Assembly (NCBI GenBank): GCA_002483445.1
Contig: DLHY01000054.1
Location: 62,001 to 126,000 of the forward strand
Source of the DNA: Blastocatellia bacterium UBA7656
Lineage (GTDB): Bacteria; Acidobacteriota; Blastocatellia; UBA7656
Length of the DNA: 64,000 nt
Direction of reading: 5' to 3'
Shown: piece by piece, positions 1-8,426 of the stretch
Numbering within the stretch: position 1 is the stretch's first letter
How the letters are laid out: each line of letters begins with the position of its first letter
Position numbers and translations under genes: made by a program
The notes under the pieces: generated by a model
The model's database searches: none
Seen by the model: only the letters and a program-made list of their open reading frames with translations
What the model was told of the DNA's origin: nothing

Positions 1-2
1 TC

Positions 3-221
3 GACACGCACGTTGAAAGGCTCACTCGAAGATTGGGGCTGACCGAACAGAAACAGCCTGAAAAAATAGAGCGCGATTTGATCGAACTTGTTCCCAAACG
101 AGACTGGATCGATTTTTCTCACCTCCTGATTTATCACGGTCGACGGGTGTGCAAGGCCCGCGCGCCGTTGTGCGAAGAGTGTGTGATAGAAAAACTCTGC
201 CCGTCATCCCTGCTCAGATGA
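3..221 (+). CDS. nth: Endonuclease III, C-terminal fragment
   Basis: This is the 3' end of a base-excision-repair glycosylase/AP lyase; the 5' part lies outside the window. The open frame runs from the first complete codon and begins DTHVERL, matching the conserved VDTHV segment that carries the catalytic Asp of Nth. The C-terminus has the complete iron-sulfur loop C-X6-C-X2-C-X5-C (CKARAPLCEECVIEKLC), which binds the [4Fe-4S] cluster. An internal TTG at 33 could be called as a start but would cut off the catalytic Asp, so the gene is simply truncated by the window edge. Family assignment is firm. Confidence 0.93.
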   Translation, partial: DTHVERLTRRLGLTEQKQPEKIERDLIELVPKRDWIDFSHLLIYHGRRVCKARAPLCEECVIEKLCPSSLLR

Positions 222-268
222 AATCGTTTCAGCCTGTTTCTCTATGTCTGTGATTGGCAGGCCCGTTA

Positions 269-1495
269 TCATCTGCGACCGGCCTCCTCCCTCAAGCAGA
301 ACAACCGGCGGCCGGTGCGAATCAGCAGCGCGTTATCGACCGAGGCGACACCATAAACGCGGCCTTCGATGGTCAGATGGTTTTGGGCGAGCCGTTCGAC
401 CTTATCGCCTGCGCGCAAAACCTGTGTGTTGCCATCCATGGTGAAGAAATAGATGCGGTCGCCGACGGCGAGCGGTGAAGCCCAGCAATCACCTTCGATG
501 CGCGTGTTCCAAATCTCCGCGCCGGTCTGCAAATCCAGACAGAAAACCACGCCTACTCTGTTGACGAAATAAACGCGCCCCTGATAAACCAGCGGCGAAG
601 CGTGAAGGGTAGTAGCGTTCGCGGCTCGCCACGCGATTTGTTTGTCGGTGATGTCTCCCGCGCCGCCGAGTCGCACTGCGAGGTTCGAACCTTTATCGGT
701 CGAACCGATCACCACCAGACTGTCGCTCACCGAAGGCGATGGAATCGTATTGTTTTTCAGTCCGTTGACGACCCATATCTCTTTGCCGCTTGCGGTGTCA
801 TAGGCTGCGACTCTGCCGCTGGTGCTGATGACGATTTGCGCGCGCCCCTGATAAGTAGTGATGACCGGCGTCGCCCACGAAACGCTTTGCGGAAGATCAG
901 TCTTCCAGATATTTTTGCCCGTCGTTTTATCAATCGAGAGCATATAACAAGGCCCCTCGCGATCCGCAATCAGCGTGATGATGGCCTGCTCGGTCAGCGC
1001 GATGGAACTGCCAAGCCCATGCAGGTTTTTGAAATCGCCATACTCGCGCGCCAGTTCGCGCCGCCACAGCAATTTGCCTTGATGATCGAAAGCGAAGAGG
1101 TCGCCGCTCTCGAAAAAAACGAAGAGCCGATGGCGATCAACAGCAGGCGTGGGCGCAGCTTTGCTGCGGATGTGCAAATCTTTCATGGCGAGACTCGAAG
1201 CGTACTCGCGCGTCCACAGCAGGCGACCTGACTTCAGTTCGATGCCGGTGATGAAGAGTTTTTCTTTGTTCTCGCCAGCCATTGAAGTCACGAAAACCTT
1301 GTCGCGCCACACGACCGGGCTTGATTGACCGTAGCCGGGAAGGTTCGCCGTCCATGCGAGGTTTTTGCTGTCCGACCATTCGAGCGGCAGGTTGCGCGCG
1401 TCGCTGTGCGAGTCGCCGCTGCCGCGAAATCCCGGCCAGTTGTTTTGCGCCGGTCCGAGCGTGAGTGAAAGCAAACAAGCCAATATCCAATTCAT
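269..1495 (-). CDS. Secreted PQQ-like beta-propeller repeat protein
   Basis: A protein of about 408 residues built from repeated blades with the pattern of PQQ-binding-like/WD-like propellers (for example SGRLLWTREY, TGKNIWKTDL, SGKEIWVVNG, TGAEIWNTRI), as in BamB-type and quinoprotein-like folds. The ATG at 1495 is chosen over an upstream in-frame start at 1537 because it begins a good signal peptide (MNWILACLLSLTLGPAQ) and has AAGGA about seven bases upstream. No dehydrogenase catalytic residues are evident, so an envelope structural or binding role is more likely than an enzyme. The specific function is unknown. It stands alone, convergent with the nth fragment. Confidence 0.8.
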   Translation of the reverse strand: MNWILACLLSLTLGPAQNNWPGFRGSGDSHSDARNLPLEWSDSKNLAWTANLPGYGQSSPVVWRDKVFVTSMAGENKEKLFITGIELKSGRLLWTREYASSLAMKDLHIRSKAAPTPAVDRHRLFVFFESGDLFAFDHQGKLLWRRELAREYGDFKNLHGLGSSIALTEQAIITLIADREGPCYMLSIDKTTGKNIWKTDLPQSVSWATPVITTYQGRAQIVISTSGRVAAYDTASGKEIWVVNGLKNNTIPSPSVSDSLVVIGSTDKGSNLAVRLGGAGDITDKQIAWRAANATTLHASPLVYQGRVYFVNRVGVVFCLDLQTGAEIWNTRIEGDCWASPLAVGDRIYFFTMDGNTQVLRAGDKVERLAQNHLTIEGRVYGVASVDNALLIRTGRRLFCLREEAGRR

Positions 1496-1573
1496 CAGTT
1501 TATCCTTGCGGCGGGGCAGTTGCTCGCCGCCGTGCATTGACAGGTTATAACACTGCGAGCGTCAGTGTTGTCA

Positions 1574-1600
1574 GTACCACCTACGGTAGCGGGCGGGTAC
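1574..1600. repeat. REP-like intergenic hairpin
   Basis: A short interrupted palindrome in the 250-bp gap upstream of the propeller gene. GTACC (1574-1578) can pair with GGTAC (1596-1600), extended by CC/GG with a bulge. Its left part (CAGTACCAC) recurs at 18433-18441, followed there by a diverged right half (TGTAGTAGC instead of CTACGGTAGC). Two related copies in intergenic DNA suggest a dispersed REP-type element. The rest of this gap shows no gene. Confidence 0.4.
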
Positions 1601-1744
1601 AAGTTCTATATAACTAAACACTGCGCGGCGGTAAACAACTGCAACACTGTCACAGTGAGACGGCGCGATTCGGCGGCGCTCGCCGATTCCGTCGTGCGGG
1701 TGACTTCATTGGTGAGGTGGATTTAAGCGCGTCATTTAGGCGAA

Positions 1745-2638
1745 TCAGAATGAAGACTTGCCGTCCTTCATCCAGTCGCGCGTCATGTCGCACCAGAGCG
1801 CAAGCCCGCGCCAGTGATTGAAGCGCGAGTAATACTGCTCGATCTTTTTATCTTTCGCCGCCCGCCCGCCATTGTGAAGGCGCGCAAACTTCGCCCGCAC
1901 CCACGAATCCAGAGCAAGCCCTTCGTAGCGACCGACGAGCTTCAATAAATTCTCAGCCGCATAATCGCCTACGCCTTTCACCCGCTTCATCTCGCGCTTG
2001 AGTTCCGCTGTGGGTTCGTCGCTTGCGAGCCAGCTTTCAACATCGAGTTCGCCCGAAGCCACCCGCTCGGCAAGCTCCTTGAGATAAGGAGCGCGATACC
2101 CCGCTCGCACTTCATCGCGATAAAACTTCTCGGGTTGAGAGGCCATTTCTTGCGCAGTGGGAAATGCGCGGCGGCGGTCGTTCGACTCGCGGCCAAGCGC
2201 GGCGACGAGGCTCCGCACCATTTTGTCCGTCAGCGACCACGAGCAGTTGGTCGTGCAGATAGTTTTCACGAGGTCTTCGAATACGGTAGGCGAGCGGAGC
2301 AATCGCCCGGCCCCTTCCGTTTCGACCCATTGAAAATCGGCATCCCGCGAGATGAGGCGATAAAACTCGCTCATATCGTCATCGAGGCGGAGCATGTGGC
2401 GAGTATCGCGCTCTATCTTTTCGAGCGCGCGACGGCTTGCTTTATCCGGCGCCTGGATTTTGACTGCGCGACGAGTGTGAGTGATCGTGACTGTAAAGGC
2501 GCGATCATCGAGAGCGATCACTCTGGTGAGAGTCCAGTTTTGAGGATCGATTTCGAAGGGCGGCAGTTCGCTCCATCCGTGACTGATAGCCGTCCGCTTG
2601 AAGCTGAAATCTTTCGGGGTGCGAAGGAGAATTTCCAT
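1745..2638 (-). CDS. HhH-GPD family DNA glycosylase (AlkA/Ogg-like)
   Basis: A base-excision-repair glycosylase of 297 residues. The C-terminal half carries the helix-hairpin-helix plus Gly/Pro/Asp motif: VKGVGDYAAENLL followed by the LALDSWVR segment, whose Asp is the expected catalytic acid. The N-terminal part resembles the antiparallel sheet of AlkA/OGG1-type enzymes. The substrate could be 3-methyladenine, other alkylated bases or 8-oxoguanine, and cannot be decided from the motif. There is no iron-sulfur loop, unlike the Nth fragment at the start of the window. It follows queF and a small hypothetical gene closely on the same strand. Confidence 0.8.
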   Translation of the reverse strand: MEILLRTPKDFSFKRTAISHGWSELPPFEIDPQNWTLTRVIALDDRAFTVTITHTRRAVKIQAPDKASRRALEKIERDTRHMLRLDDDMSEFYRLISRDADFQWVETEGAGRLLRSPTVFEDLVKTICTTNCSWSLTDKMVRSLVAALGRESNDRRRAFPTAQEMASQPEKFYRDEVRAGYRAPYLKELAERVASGELDVESWLASDEPTAELKREMKRVKGVGDYAAENLLKLVGRYEGLALDSWVRAKFARLHNGGRAAKDKKIEQYYSRFNHWRGLALWCDMTRDWMKDGKSSF

Positions 2639-2649
2639 GATTTGAATCT

Positions 2650-2946
2650 CTACAAAAGGTCATCGTCGAGGTCGATCAGTTCATCAGCCTGCTCAAGTTC
2701 GAAGTACTGGTCGAAGGTTTCAGCCGAGCGCGGCAGGTCTACGCCGCTCGAATAAAACAGGTATTCGAGGAACCGCTCTTTCGCCTGCCTCAAGTCATCG
2801 ATTATATCCTGGCCGAATCCGCCCTGAGTGATCGCGATGATCAGCTTCTGCGCTATCGGCTCTTCATCGTCGTTATGCGATCTGAGCAGTTCAAGGTAAG
2901 CGGGCTTGAACGCAACGACGTAGTAGGATTTCTCCATCTCGCTCAT
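2650..2946 (-). CDS. Hypothetical protein, 98 residues
   Basis: I do not recognise a family. The protein is small and acidic at the C-terminus (ELIDLDDDLL), has no membrane segment or signal peptide, and is predicted mostly helical (QKLIIAITQGGFGQDIIDDL). Its ATG overlaps the queF stop codon by one base (TAATG), so translation is probably coupled to queF. The glycosylase gene starts 11 bases downstream. The tight spacing supports it as a real gene. A link to queuosine metabolism or to DNA repair is only a guess from position. Confidence 0.6.
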   Translation of the reverse strand: MSEMEKSYYVVAFKPAYLELLRSHNDDEEPIAQKLIIAITQGGFGQDIIDDLRQAKERFLEYLFYSSGVDLPRSAETFDQYFELEQADELIDLDDDLL

Positions 2947-3344
2947 TATGGTTTCCTGTACGACGCGCGGATTACGGTATGGATATTGCCGCGCACATTG
3001 AAATCGCCTTCGATATCGACCCTCAACGGATCACAGGCGCGCGTGAAGTCTTCGAGTATGCGATTGATGACGTGTTCGTGAAATATCTTCACCTGTCGAA
3101 ACGAGTTGATGTAGAGCTTGAGCGATTTCAACTCCACGCATCGTTCGTTGGGCGTGTAATCGATTTTGATCGTCGCGAAATCCGGGAAATCAGAAAACGG
3201 GCAGATGGCCGTGAATTCGGGACAGGTGAACGAAATGACTATCTCTTTGCCCTTGTGCTTGTACTCGAACGTGTCGAGCGGATACAGATTCATTTCTTCC
3301 GCGGGAGTTTCTTCAATCACCAGTCCCGTATCAGGAGCGTCCAT
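2946..3344 (-). CDS. queF: NADPH-dependent 7-cyano-7-deazaguanine reductase QueF
   Basis: Reduces preQ0 to preQ1 in queuosine biosynthesis, in the cytoplasm. At 132 residues it is the short, single-domain (type I) form. The catalytic cysteine region reads TCPEFTAICPFSDFPDFA, with the active-site Cys in AICPFSDFPD, followed by the family signature ELKSLKLYINSFR and the HEHVINRILEDF segment. No other queuosine gene is in the window. It is first in a coupled set with the 98-residue hypothetical protein, and upstream lies a 345-bp repeat-rich intergenic region. Confidence 0.93.
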   Translation of the reverse strand: MDAPDTGLVIEETPAEEMNLYPLDTFEYKHKGKEIVISFTCPEFTAICPFSDFPDFATIKIDYTPNERCVELKSLKLYINSFRQVKIFHEHVINRILEDFTRACDPLRVDIEGDFNVRGNIHTVIRASYRKP

Positions 3345-3362
3345 AATGTTTCCTCAGAAAGA

Positions 3363-3390
3363 AGTCTGGAGTCGAGAGTCTGGAGTCCGT
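3363..3390. repeat. Heptamer tandem repeat (AGTCTGG type)
   Basis: Four consecutive 7-bp units, AGTCTGG AGTCGAG AGTCTGG AGTCCGT, lie 19 bases upstream of queF, with a further partial GGAGTCG nearby. Only one arm is evident; no complementary arm was found close by. It belongs to the set of intergenic heptamer arrays seen throughout the window. Confidence 0.7.
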
Positions 3391-3467
3391 TATATGGAGT
3401 CGTCACCTGTTTTTCATACTTTCAGGGCGTCGCCTCTGACGAAAGGGCAGACTCCTCAGAACAGGTA

Positions 3468-3545
3468 CAGCAGGCTGGCAGCCTGCTGGTTCCCCGATTC
3501 TTCTACTTTCCGTGCGTCAACAGGCTGGCTGACGGTTCTATCGGG
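3468..3545. repeat. Pair of intergenic hairpins
   Basis: 3468-3488 is a perfect odd palindrome, CAGCAGGCTG-G-CAGCCTGCTG. Directly after it, CCCGAT (3493-3498) pairs with ATCGGG (3540-3545), enclosing an inner CGTCA/TGACG stem (3515-3519 and 3530-3534) whose loop repeats CAGGCTGG. Together with the flanking heptamer arrays these fill the 345-bp gap between queF and the ABC permease. No T-run follows, so this is not an obvious terminator. Confidence 0.6.
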
Positions 3546-3561
3546 CGCCTTCTCTCGAAAA

Positions 3562-3652
3562 AGATGCCAGGTGTTAGAGGTCAGATGTTCGTGGAAGCGG
3601 CTTCGCTTCTGCTCTCTGGTTACTAACATCTGACATCCAGCATCTAGCATCT
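3562..3652. repeat. Two-armed heptamer array (AGATGTT / AACATCT)
   Basis: The left arm has four 7-bp units at 3562-3589 (AGATGCC AGGTGTT AGAGGTC AGATGTT). The right arm has four at 3625-3652 (AACATCT GACATCC AGCATCT AGCATCT). The arms are imperfect reverse complements separated by 35 bp and could fold into a long hairpin. The same heptamer vocabulary recurs at 6979-7108, 34993-35086 and 53712-53725. Confidence 0.8.
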
Positions 3653-3689
3653 TCTCGGTTGAAAGTGTAGCAGTCGCAAAGACGCGGCT

Positions 3690-5405
3690 TCAACCATCCG
3701 AGCTTTCTTTCTCGTCAACGGGAGGGAGCGGTCTGGACTCGCGGCTCACAGCGCGCAGCAGAAGGTAAAGGAGAGCGGATAGGACGGGCGCGCCTGCGAG
3801 AATCATCCAGTAAGGAATGATGCCCTTCACTCCTAACCATTGCGCGCCTCCGAGGAAAATAGCGACTATGAATGCCGACATGACGATCATCAGATTGCGC
3901 GAGGTCTGCTGCCCCTTCTGATACTTTGTCGAAAGCGGAATCACTTCGCGGAACGTGAACGAGACCATAAGAGTAGCCGGCGCGATGGCTATCCACGGCG
4001 CGATGACCAGAAACGCATGTAAGGGATCGCGCCACAAAGCCGCATAAAACGCAAACAGGATGATGAACTCAGGCAAAACGATCAACATCAATACCACTTT
4101 TCTCATGCCTTGATGAATCTCTCCGAGATGCGAGACAGGCGCGATGCGAAAGATATAGGCGGCTCTGTAGTGTTCGGAAAATATCAGTCCTTCGACTGCC
4201 GTTTGCCCGATGAAGCAGACGAAGGCCGGCCCCATGACCGAATAAAGACTCAGGCCGCCTTTTATGAGCGGATCGACCTGAAGGAACGGATCGGGCAGTC
4301 CTTCGGTGATCAAGGCGATGAACGGAAAAACTATGAAGTAGGCAAGCGACGGGTAGAGCCGCACTCTCGTTTCGCGGTTGCGTTTGAGATAAACCAGCGC
4401 GAGATCGAAAACCGCGCGCTCTGCGGGGCGGCGCAGGATCGCCGTTTTTATCGCGCCCATCAATCCGATTCTGTTTTGAGAAAATTTCAATCGCTCGCCT
4501 TCGGTCGTCCGCCTGGGCCTGTCGGCGGAGATGCCCGACATCTGCGAGGAATACCCGGCGGCGACTTTGCGCAATGCGATAAAGCCGAGAGTGATTATCG
4601 ACAAAATCGAGACAGCCGACAGCCCCAGCGTGAGCGCATTGATTTCTCCCATCACTAACATCGTCAGTCCGGCAAACCATGTGGGCGGAAACAGCAGCAG
4701 ATACCAGCGAAGCTGGGTGTTCGCGCCGAACTGATATTTTTCAACCAGGCGCGGCATCACCTGATAGCCGAGGATGAAAAACATCGCAAGCCCGACCTGA
4801 CAGTAGGTTATGATGCTGTCGAATCTCTCGCGGCTGACATACCTCATGAGCAATCCGTAAACAGTCACGATCAGCGCGGAGGCAAAGACTGCCATAGCGA
4901 CGGAAGAAATAAGATGAGCCGGTATGAAGAGCCAGCCTGAGCGCGTGGCGGCGATCCCGCAGATGGTCGGAAACAGATTCGCAGGAATGGCCAGCAGCAG
5001 CGTGAAGGCAAACAGGTTTATGATCTTCGCAAGAAAAATGGTTCTCGACCCGATGGGCAGATGGCCGATGACATCCGCTTCCGATTCGTTGAACAGCACG
5101 TTGCCCGACTCGATGACGATTGCAAGCGCGACGACTATCAGCGTGAAGCTCAACGCGAGGATGGAATAGAAGAGGACATCTGCGCCGGTGAAGGCGATCA
5201 TCCCGACTATCAAACCCATGATCGAATAAGTGCCGACCAGCATCAGCAAAGCCCAGTTGGTTTTGATGTACTGGTTTTTATCGGGACGCATGGCGGCCTT
5301 GCCGCTTCGCAAGTCCTGCTTGAAGTAAACCGCGAGCAGCGCCTTTACGTGCCGCCAGTCTACGGGCAGTTTGTCGACAGGCGTGATGGGTGTGAGCGTG
5401 TCCAT
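3690..5405 (-). CDS. ABC transporter permease, large ABC-2-like
   Basis: A 571-residue inner-membrane protein with about a dozen hydrophobic segments in two clusters (residues roughly 50-270 and 350-560) and a soluble stretch between them. Its ATPase gene ends one base upstream, so the two form an operon and presumably one exporter. The architecture resembles large permeases of ATPase/permease exporter pairs with no solute-binding protein. The substrate cannot be told from sequence. There is no signal peptide; the N-terminus is cytoplasmic-like (MDTLTPITPVDKLPVDW). Confidence 0.8.
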   Translation of the reverse strand: MDTLTPITPVDKLPVDWRHVKALLAVYFKQDLRSGKAAMRPDKNQYIKTNWALLMLVGTYSIMGLIVGMIAFTGADVLFYSILALSFTLIVVALAIVIESGNVLFNESEADVIGHLPIGSRTIFLAKIINLFAFTLLLAIPANLFPTICGIAATRSGWLFIPAHLISSVAMAVFASALIVTVYGLLMRYVSRERFDSIITYCQVGLAMFFILGYQVMPRLVEKYQFGANTQLRWYLLLFPPTWFAGLTMLVMGEINALTLGLSAVSILSIITLGFIALRKVAAGYSSQMSGISADRPRRTTEGERLKFSQNRIGLMGAIKTAILRRPAERAVFDLALVYLKRNRETRVRLYPSLAYFIVFPFIALITEGLPDPFLQVDPLIKGGLSLYSVMGPAFVCFIGQTAVEGLIFSEHYRAAYIFRIAPVSHLGEIHQGMRKVVLMLIVLPEFIILFAFYAALWRDPLHAFLVIAPWIAIAPATLMVSFTFREVIPLSTKYQKGQQTSRNLMIVMSAFIVAIFLGGAQWLGVKGIIPYWMILAGAPVLSALLYLLLRAVSRESRPLPPVDEKESSDG

Positions 5406-5406
5406 T

Positions 5407-6177
5407 TCAAAAGCTGAAGGTTCTGGAAAACTCTTCCGCTCGCTCTTCTACGTCGGTGTGCGAGGTGAGCTTGTTGAAGATGCGCTCAAGCGATCCTTCG
5501 CCGCTCGCCTCCTGAAGTTGGGAGAGCGTGCCGTCAGCGACTATACGGCCCTGATCTATTATCACGATGCGGTCGCAGGTGCGCTCGACGACATCCATTA
5601 TGTGCGAGCAGTAGAAAATCGTCTTCCCTTCGGCGGCGAGATTTTTGATCAGAGTCTTGAACATCAGTTGAGTGCTTGCATCGAGGCCGTTGAGAGGCTC
5701 GTCGAAAAAAATCACTCGCGGGTTATGAATGAGAGAGGCTGATATGACCACCTTTTGCCGCATACCCTTCGAATAGGCGGAGAGCAGTTTGTTGTCGAGC
5801 GTGTCCCGACCAAGCTCGAAGAAATCGGCGAACTTCAGCACGCGGTCAGCGATGAGCGCATCCGCGAGGCCGTAGAGTCGGCCCACCATTTCGAGGTATT
5901 CGCGGCCTGTGAGGGATTCGAAGACCGCGCCTGATTCGGGAACGTATCCGATGATGCGTTTGATGGCCAGTTGATCGCGCTGAAGATCGAGTCCGCAGAT
6001 TTCAGCCCTCCCAATCGTGGGCGCGATCATGCCTGTGAGCATCTTCACGGTAGTCGATTTGCCTGCGCCGTTCGGCCCCAGATAGCCGAGAAGTTGGCCC
6101 GGAGGAACAGTGAGACTGACGCGATCAACCGCAACAGTGCTGCCATAAACTTTCGTCAGATTTTCCAGAACTATCAT
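5407..6177 (-). CDS. ABC transporter ATP-binding protein
   Basis: A 256-residue nucleotide-binding subunit that energises the permease encoded one base downstream. It has Walker A GPNGAGKST, the Q-loop region GYVPESGAVF, signature YSKGMRQK (a variant of LSGGQ typical of ABC-2 exporters), Walker B VIFFDEPLNGLD and the H-loop His in FYCSHIMD. It lies nine bases after the rhomboid protease gene, so the three genes may be cotranscribed. Family assignment is firm; the transported substrate is unknown. Confidence 0.92.
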   Translation of the reverse strand: MIVLENLTKVYGSTVAVDRVSLTVPPGQLLGYLGPNGAGKSTTVKMLTGMIAPTIGRAEICGLDLQRDQLAIKRIIGYVPESGAVFESLTGREYLEMVGRLYGLADALIADRVLKFADFFELGRDTLDNKLLSAYSKGMRQKVVISASLIHNPRVIFFDEPLNGLDASTQLMFKTLIKNLAAEGKTIFYCSHIMDVVERTCDRIVIIDQGRIVADGTLSQLQEASGEGSLERIFNKLTSHTDVEERAEEFSRTFSF

Positions 6178-6186
6178 TAGCGTTTC

Positions 6187-6969
6187 TCAATCGTAATCGT
6201 AATGGCGAGGCTGCTCGCGTCGCCGCCGGAAGATGAATGAGAGTATCAATCCCGCGACGAATCCTCCGATGTGGGCCATGTAGGCCACTCCGGCTGTTTG
6301 CGTAGTATTTTTAATCGAAGCGGTGTATTGACTGATGATCTGAATCACGATCCAGAAACCCAGCACGACCATGGCAGGAAGTTCGACCGTCGTCCAGATG
6401 TAGCCGAGGGGCAGAATCGCGCGCACGCGATTGCGAGGGAACATCACCAGATACGCGCCAAGCACGCCCGCTATCGCGCCCGACGCGCCGAGAGAGGGGA
6501 TGGGAGATTGAGGCTCGATGGCGATCTGAGCGAATGACGCAGCCACACCACATACCAGATAAAAGATTATAAATTTCACATGGCCGAAGTTGTCTTCGAG
6601 GTTGTCGCCGAATATCCACAGGTAAAGCATGTTGCCGATGATATGCATCCATCCGCCGTGCATAAACATCGCTGTAAGCAAAGTCAGATAGATCGGACTC
6701 GGCCCCGGCGCTTGAGGAATCGCAGGCAGTCGTCGCGCATCCGGTCGACCGCGAGGCTCTTCCACATTCAGCCTTTGAGGTTCTTTCAGATCCTGGCCAG
6801 TGGTGATCTCTTTGGCCACCACCGAGTAGCCGTAGGTGAACCAGTCGCCACTCGGACTGCCTGCGCGCTGCAAAAACAAAAACACCAGAATGTTCAATGC
6901 GACGATGGCATAGACAACGAATGGAACGGTTCGCCTGCCGTAGTTGTCATCTCCTATGGGTAGCAGCAT
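6187..6969 (-). CDS. Rhomboid family intramembrane serine protease
   Basis: A 260-residue polytopic membrane protein. The catalytic serine sits in GASGAIAGVLGAY (about residue 160) and the catalytic histidine in MAHIGGFVAGL (about residue 232). An upstream HGGWMHIIGNMLYLW segment matches the conserved HxxxN helix of rhomboids. Between the first helix and this core is a roughly 60-residue soluble loop. It precedes the ABC ATPase gene by nine bases on the same strand. Rhomboids cleave membrane proteins within the bilayer; whether the neighbouring transporter is a substrate is speculation. Confidence 0.9.
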   Translation of the reverse strand: MLLPIGDDNYGRRTVPFVVYAIVALNILVFLFLQRAGSPSGDWFTYGYSVVAKEITTGQDLKEPQRLNVEEPRGRPDARRLPAIPQAPGPSPIYLTLLTAMFMHGGWMHIIGNMLYLWIFGDNLEDNFGHVKFIIFYLVCGVAASFAQIAIEPQSPIPSLGASGAIAGVLGAYLVMFPRNRVRAILPLGYIWTTVELPAMVVLGFWIVIQIISQYTASIKNTTQTAGVAYMAHIGGFVAGLILSFIFRRRREQPRHYDYD

Positions 6970-6978
6970 GTCTTGTCC

Positions 6979-7108
6979 AGATGTCAGATGTCAGATGTTA
7001 GATGTTAGATGTTAGAGAGGGCGACTTTATGTGAGTGCCTGCCTCAGTTGCGCGTCTGTCGAGCAAAAACTTCTTCCACTAACATCTGACATCTGACATC
7101 TAACATCT
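6979..7108. repeat. Two-armed heptamer array (AGATGTT / AACATCT)
   Basis: Five left-arm units at 6979-7013 (AGATGTC twice, AGATGTT three times) and four right-arm units at 7081-7108 (AACATCT, GACATCT twice, AACATCT). The arms are close to perfect reverse complements separated by 67 bp. They fill the 144-bp gap between nadK and the rhomboid gene almost completely, ending five bases from the nadK stop codon. Confidence 0.9.
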
Positions 7109-7113
7109 TCCTT

Positions 7114-7983
7114 TCATTTCCCGCTCCACTTCAACTTGGTTCGCAGAATTTCAAAATAATCTCGCTCCTTCGCGCGAATTATATTGAACGTTTTTTCGCT
7201 GCGACGGATTTCCACCAAATCACCGGCCCTTAGTCGCAGGCTCACCTGACCGTCTGACGTGAGTATGACTTTCTGCGAGCGCGTTCTCAATCGAAGACTG
7301 ATGCGCACGCTGTCAGGGAGAACGAGCGGGCGATTCGTCAGCGTGTGCGGACACAGCGGGCAGATGATCATCACCTCGGCTCCGGGAACGATGATCGGGC
7401 CGCCTGCCGAAAGATTGTACGCGGTCGAGCCTGTCGGAGTCGATATCATCAGCCCGTCAGCCCTGTAGCCTGTCACGTGGTGAGAATCAACCGAGCAATC
7501 GATGTCGATTATTCTCGCCTCGGCAGCTTTCGTCACCACCACCTCGTTCAGCGAAGAGGCTGCGCCTCTCTCTACGCCGTCGCGCACAACGCGCCAGTCG
7601 AGCATCATCCTTGGGTCGGTGAGGTAATCTCCTCTCGCCACATCTTCGAGCGCACTCATAGCTTCTTCGACGGTGAATTCAGTGAGGTAGCCGAGCGTGC
7701 CCAGATTGACGCCCAAAACGGGAGTGCCTCGTCCGGCGACGACTCCTGCGGCGGTGATCATCGTCCCGTCTCCGCCCAAAACGATGAGCAGGTCTGCCTC
7801 CGCGCCGATCTTTTCGAGCGATGCGGGTTCTATGCCTGGGAGCCGTTGATCGATATGATCGTTTATGAGAAGCCTGATCTGATTGTCTGCGGCCCAGGGA
7901 ATGATCTTTTCCACTAGCTCGATTGCGCGAGGTTCAGCGGGTTTGGATATGACTCCGACTTGCGCCAGATGTTTGTCATTCAC
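7114..7983 (-). CDS. nadK: NAD kinase
   Basis: Phosphorylates NAD to NADP in the cytoplasm. At 289 residues it is the usual bacterial length. Diagnostic motifs are LIVLGGDGTMI (the GGDG nucleotide-binding motif, about residue 70), GVNLGTLGYLTEF and the TPTGSTAYNLSAGGP loop. The NE/D motif region is present as ASSLNEVVV. Upstream on the same strand are the DUF1330 and hypothetical genes. The downstream side is a heptamer-repeat hairpin. Confidence 0.94.
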   Translation of the reverse strand: MNDKHLAQVGVISKPAEPRAIELVEKIIPWAADNQIRLLINDHIDQRLPGIEPASLEKIGAEADLLIVLGGDGTMITAAGVVAGRGTPVLGVNLGTLGYLTEFTVEEAMSALEDVARGDYLTDPRMMLDWRVVRDGVERGAASSLNEVVVTKAAEARIIDIDCSVDSHHVTGYRADGLMISTPTGSTAYNLSAGGPIIVPGAEVMIICPLCPHTLTNRPLVLPDSVRISLRLRTRSQKVILTSDGQVSLRLRAGDLVEIRRSEKTFNIIRAKERDYFEILRTKLKWSGK

Positions 7984-8066
7984 GAACTGAACCTCCGTAA
8001 AAACGACGTTTCTTCATCGATCCCATACACAGCCGCGCGCCTGCCTCGACCGCCTGGTCGCCAAGC

Positions 8067-8387
8067 TCAATCAGCCATTCGCGCGGCTTTGGCGATGTCT
8101 TCACCTGCAACGAGCAGGAACTCGTTTCTGGCTCCTTCCATACGACTCTGGCGATAGGGTTTGTACTCATCGCTCTCATAGAAAGCTTCTGCGGCATCTT
8201 TGGAGGGCCACTCGATGATGAGAAAAATCTGAGGAGCCTTTCGCTCGCCTTCGATCTTTTCAATTCTGGAGGTGCGAGCCAGATACCGACCGCCGCTTTG
8301 TTCAACGAGCTTCGTTACGTCCCTGACGTATGCCGGAACCCAACTCTGATCAGTTATATCGATTTCTGCGACAGAATAATACTTCAC
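8067..8387 (-). CDS. DUF1330 domain-containing protein
   Basis: A 106-residue protein with the ferredoxin-like (dimeric alpha-beta barrel) pattern of DUF1330. It opens MKYYSVAEIDITD, continues with a GGRYLARTSRIEKIEG strand, and ends with the conserved IIEWPSKDAAEAFYESDEY segment. GGGAGGT lies just upstream of the ATG and fixes the start. The biochemical role is unknown for the family. It lies between nadK and an unrecognised gene, all on the minus strand. Confidence 0.82.
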   Translation of the reverse strand: MKYYSVAEIDITDQSWVPAYVRDVTKLVEQSGGRYLARTSRIEKIEGERKAPQIFLIIEWPSKDAAEAFYESDEYKPYRQSRMEGARNEFLLVAGEDIAKAARMAD

Positions 8388-8426
8388 GTGATACCTCCCA
8401 ACCTTCTTAGGAGTCGATGAAGATCG

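Noticed and set aside
6979..7108. Repeat arrays as a CRISPR locus
   Set aside because: Units are 7 bp with no spacers of regular length, arms are inverted relative to each other, and no cas gene is in the window.
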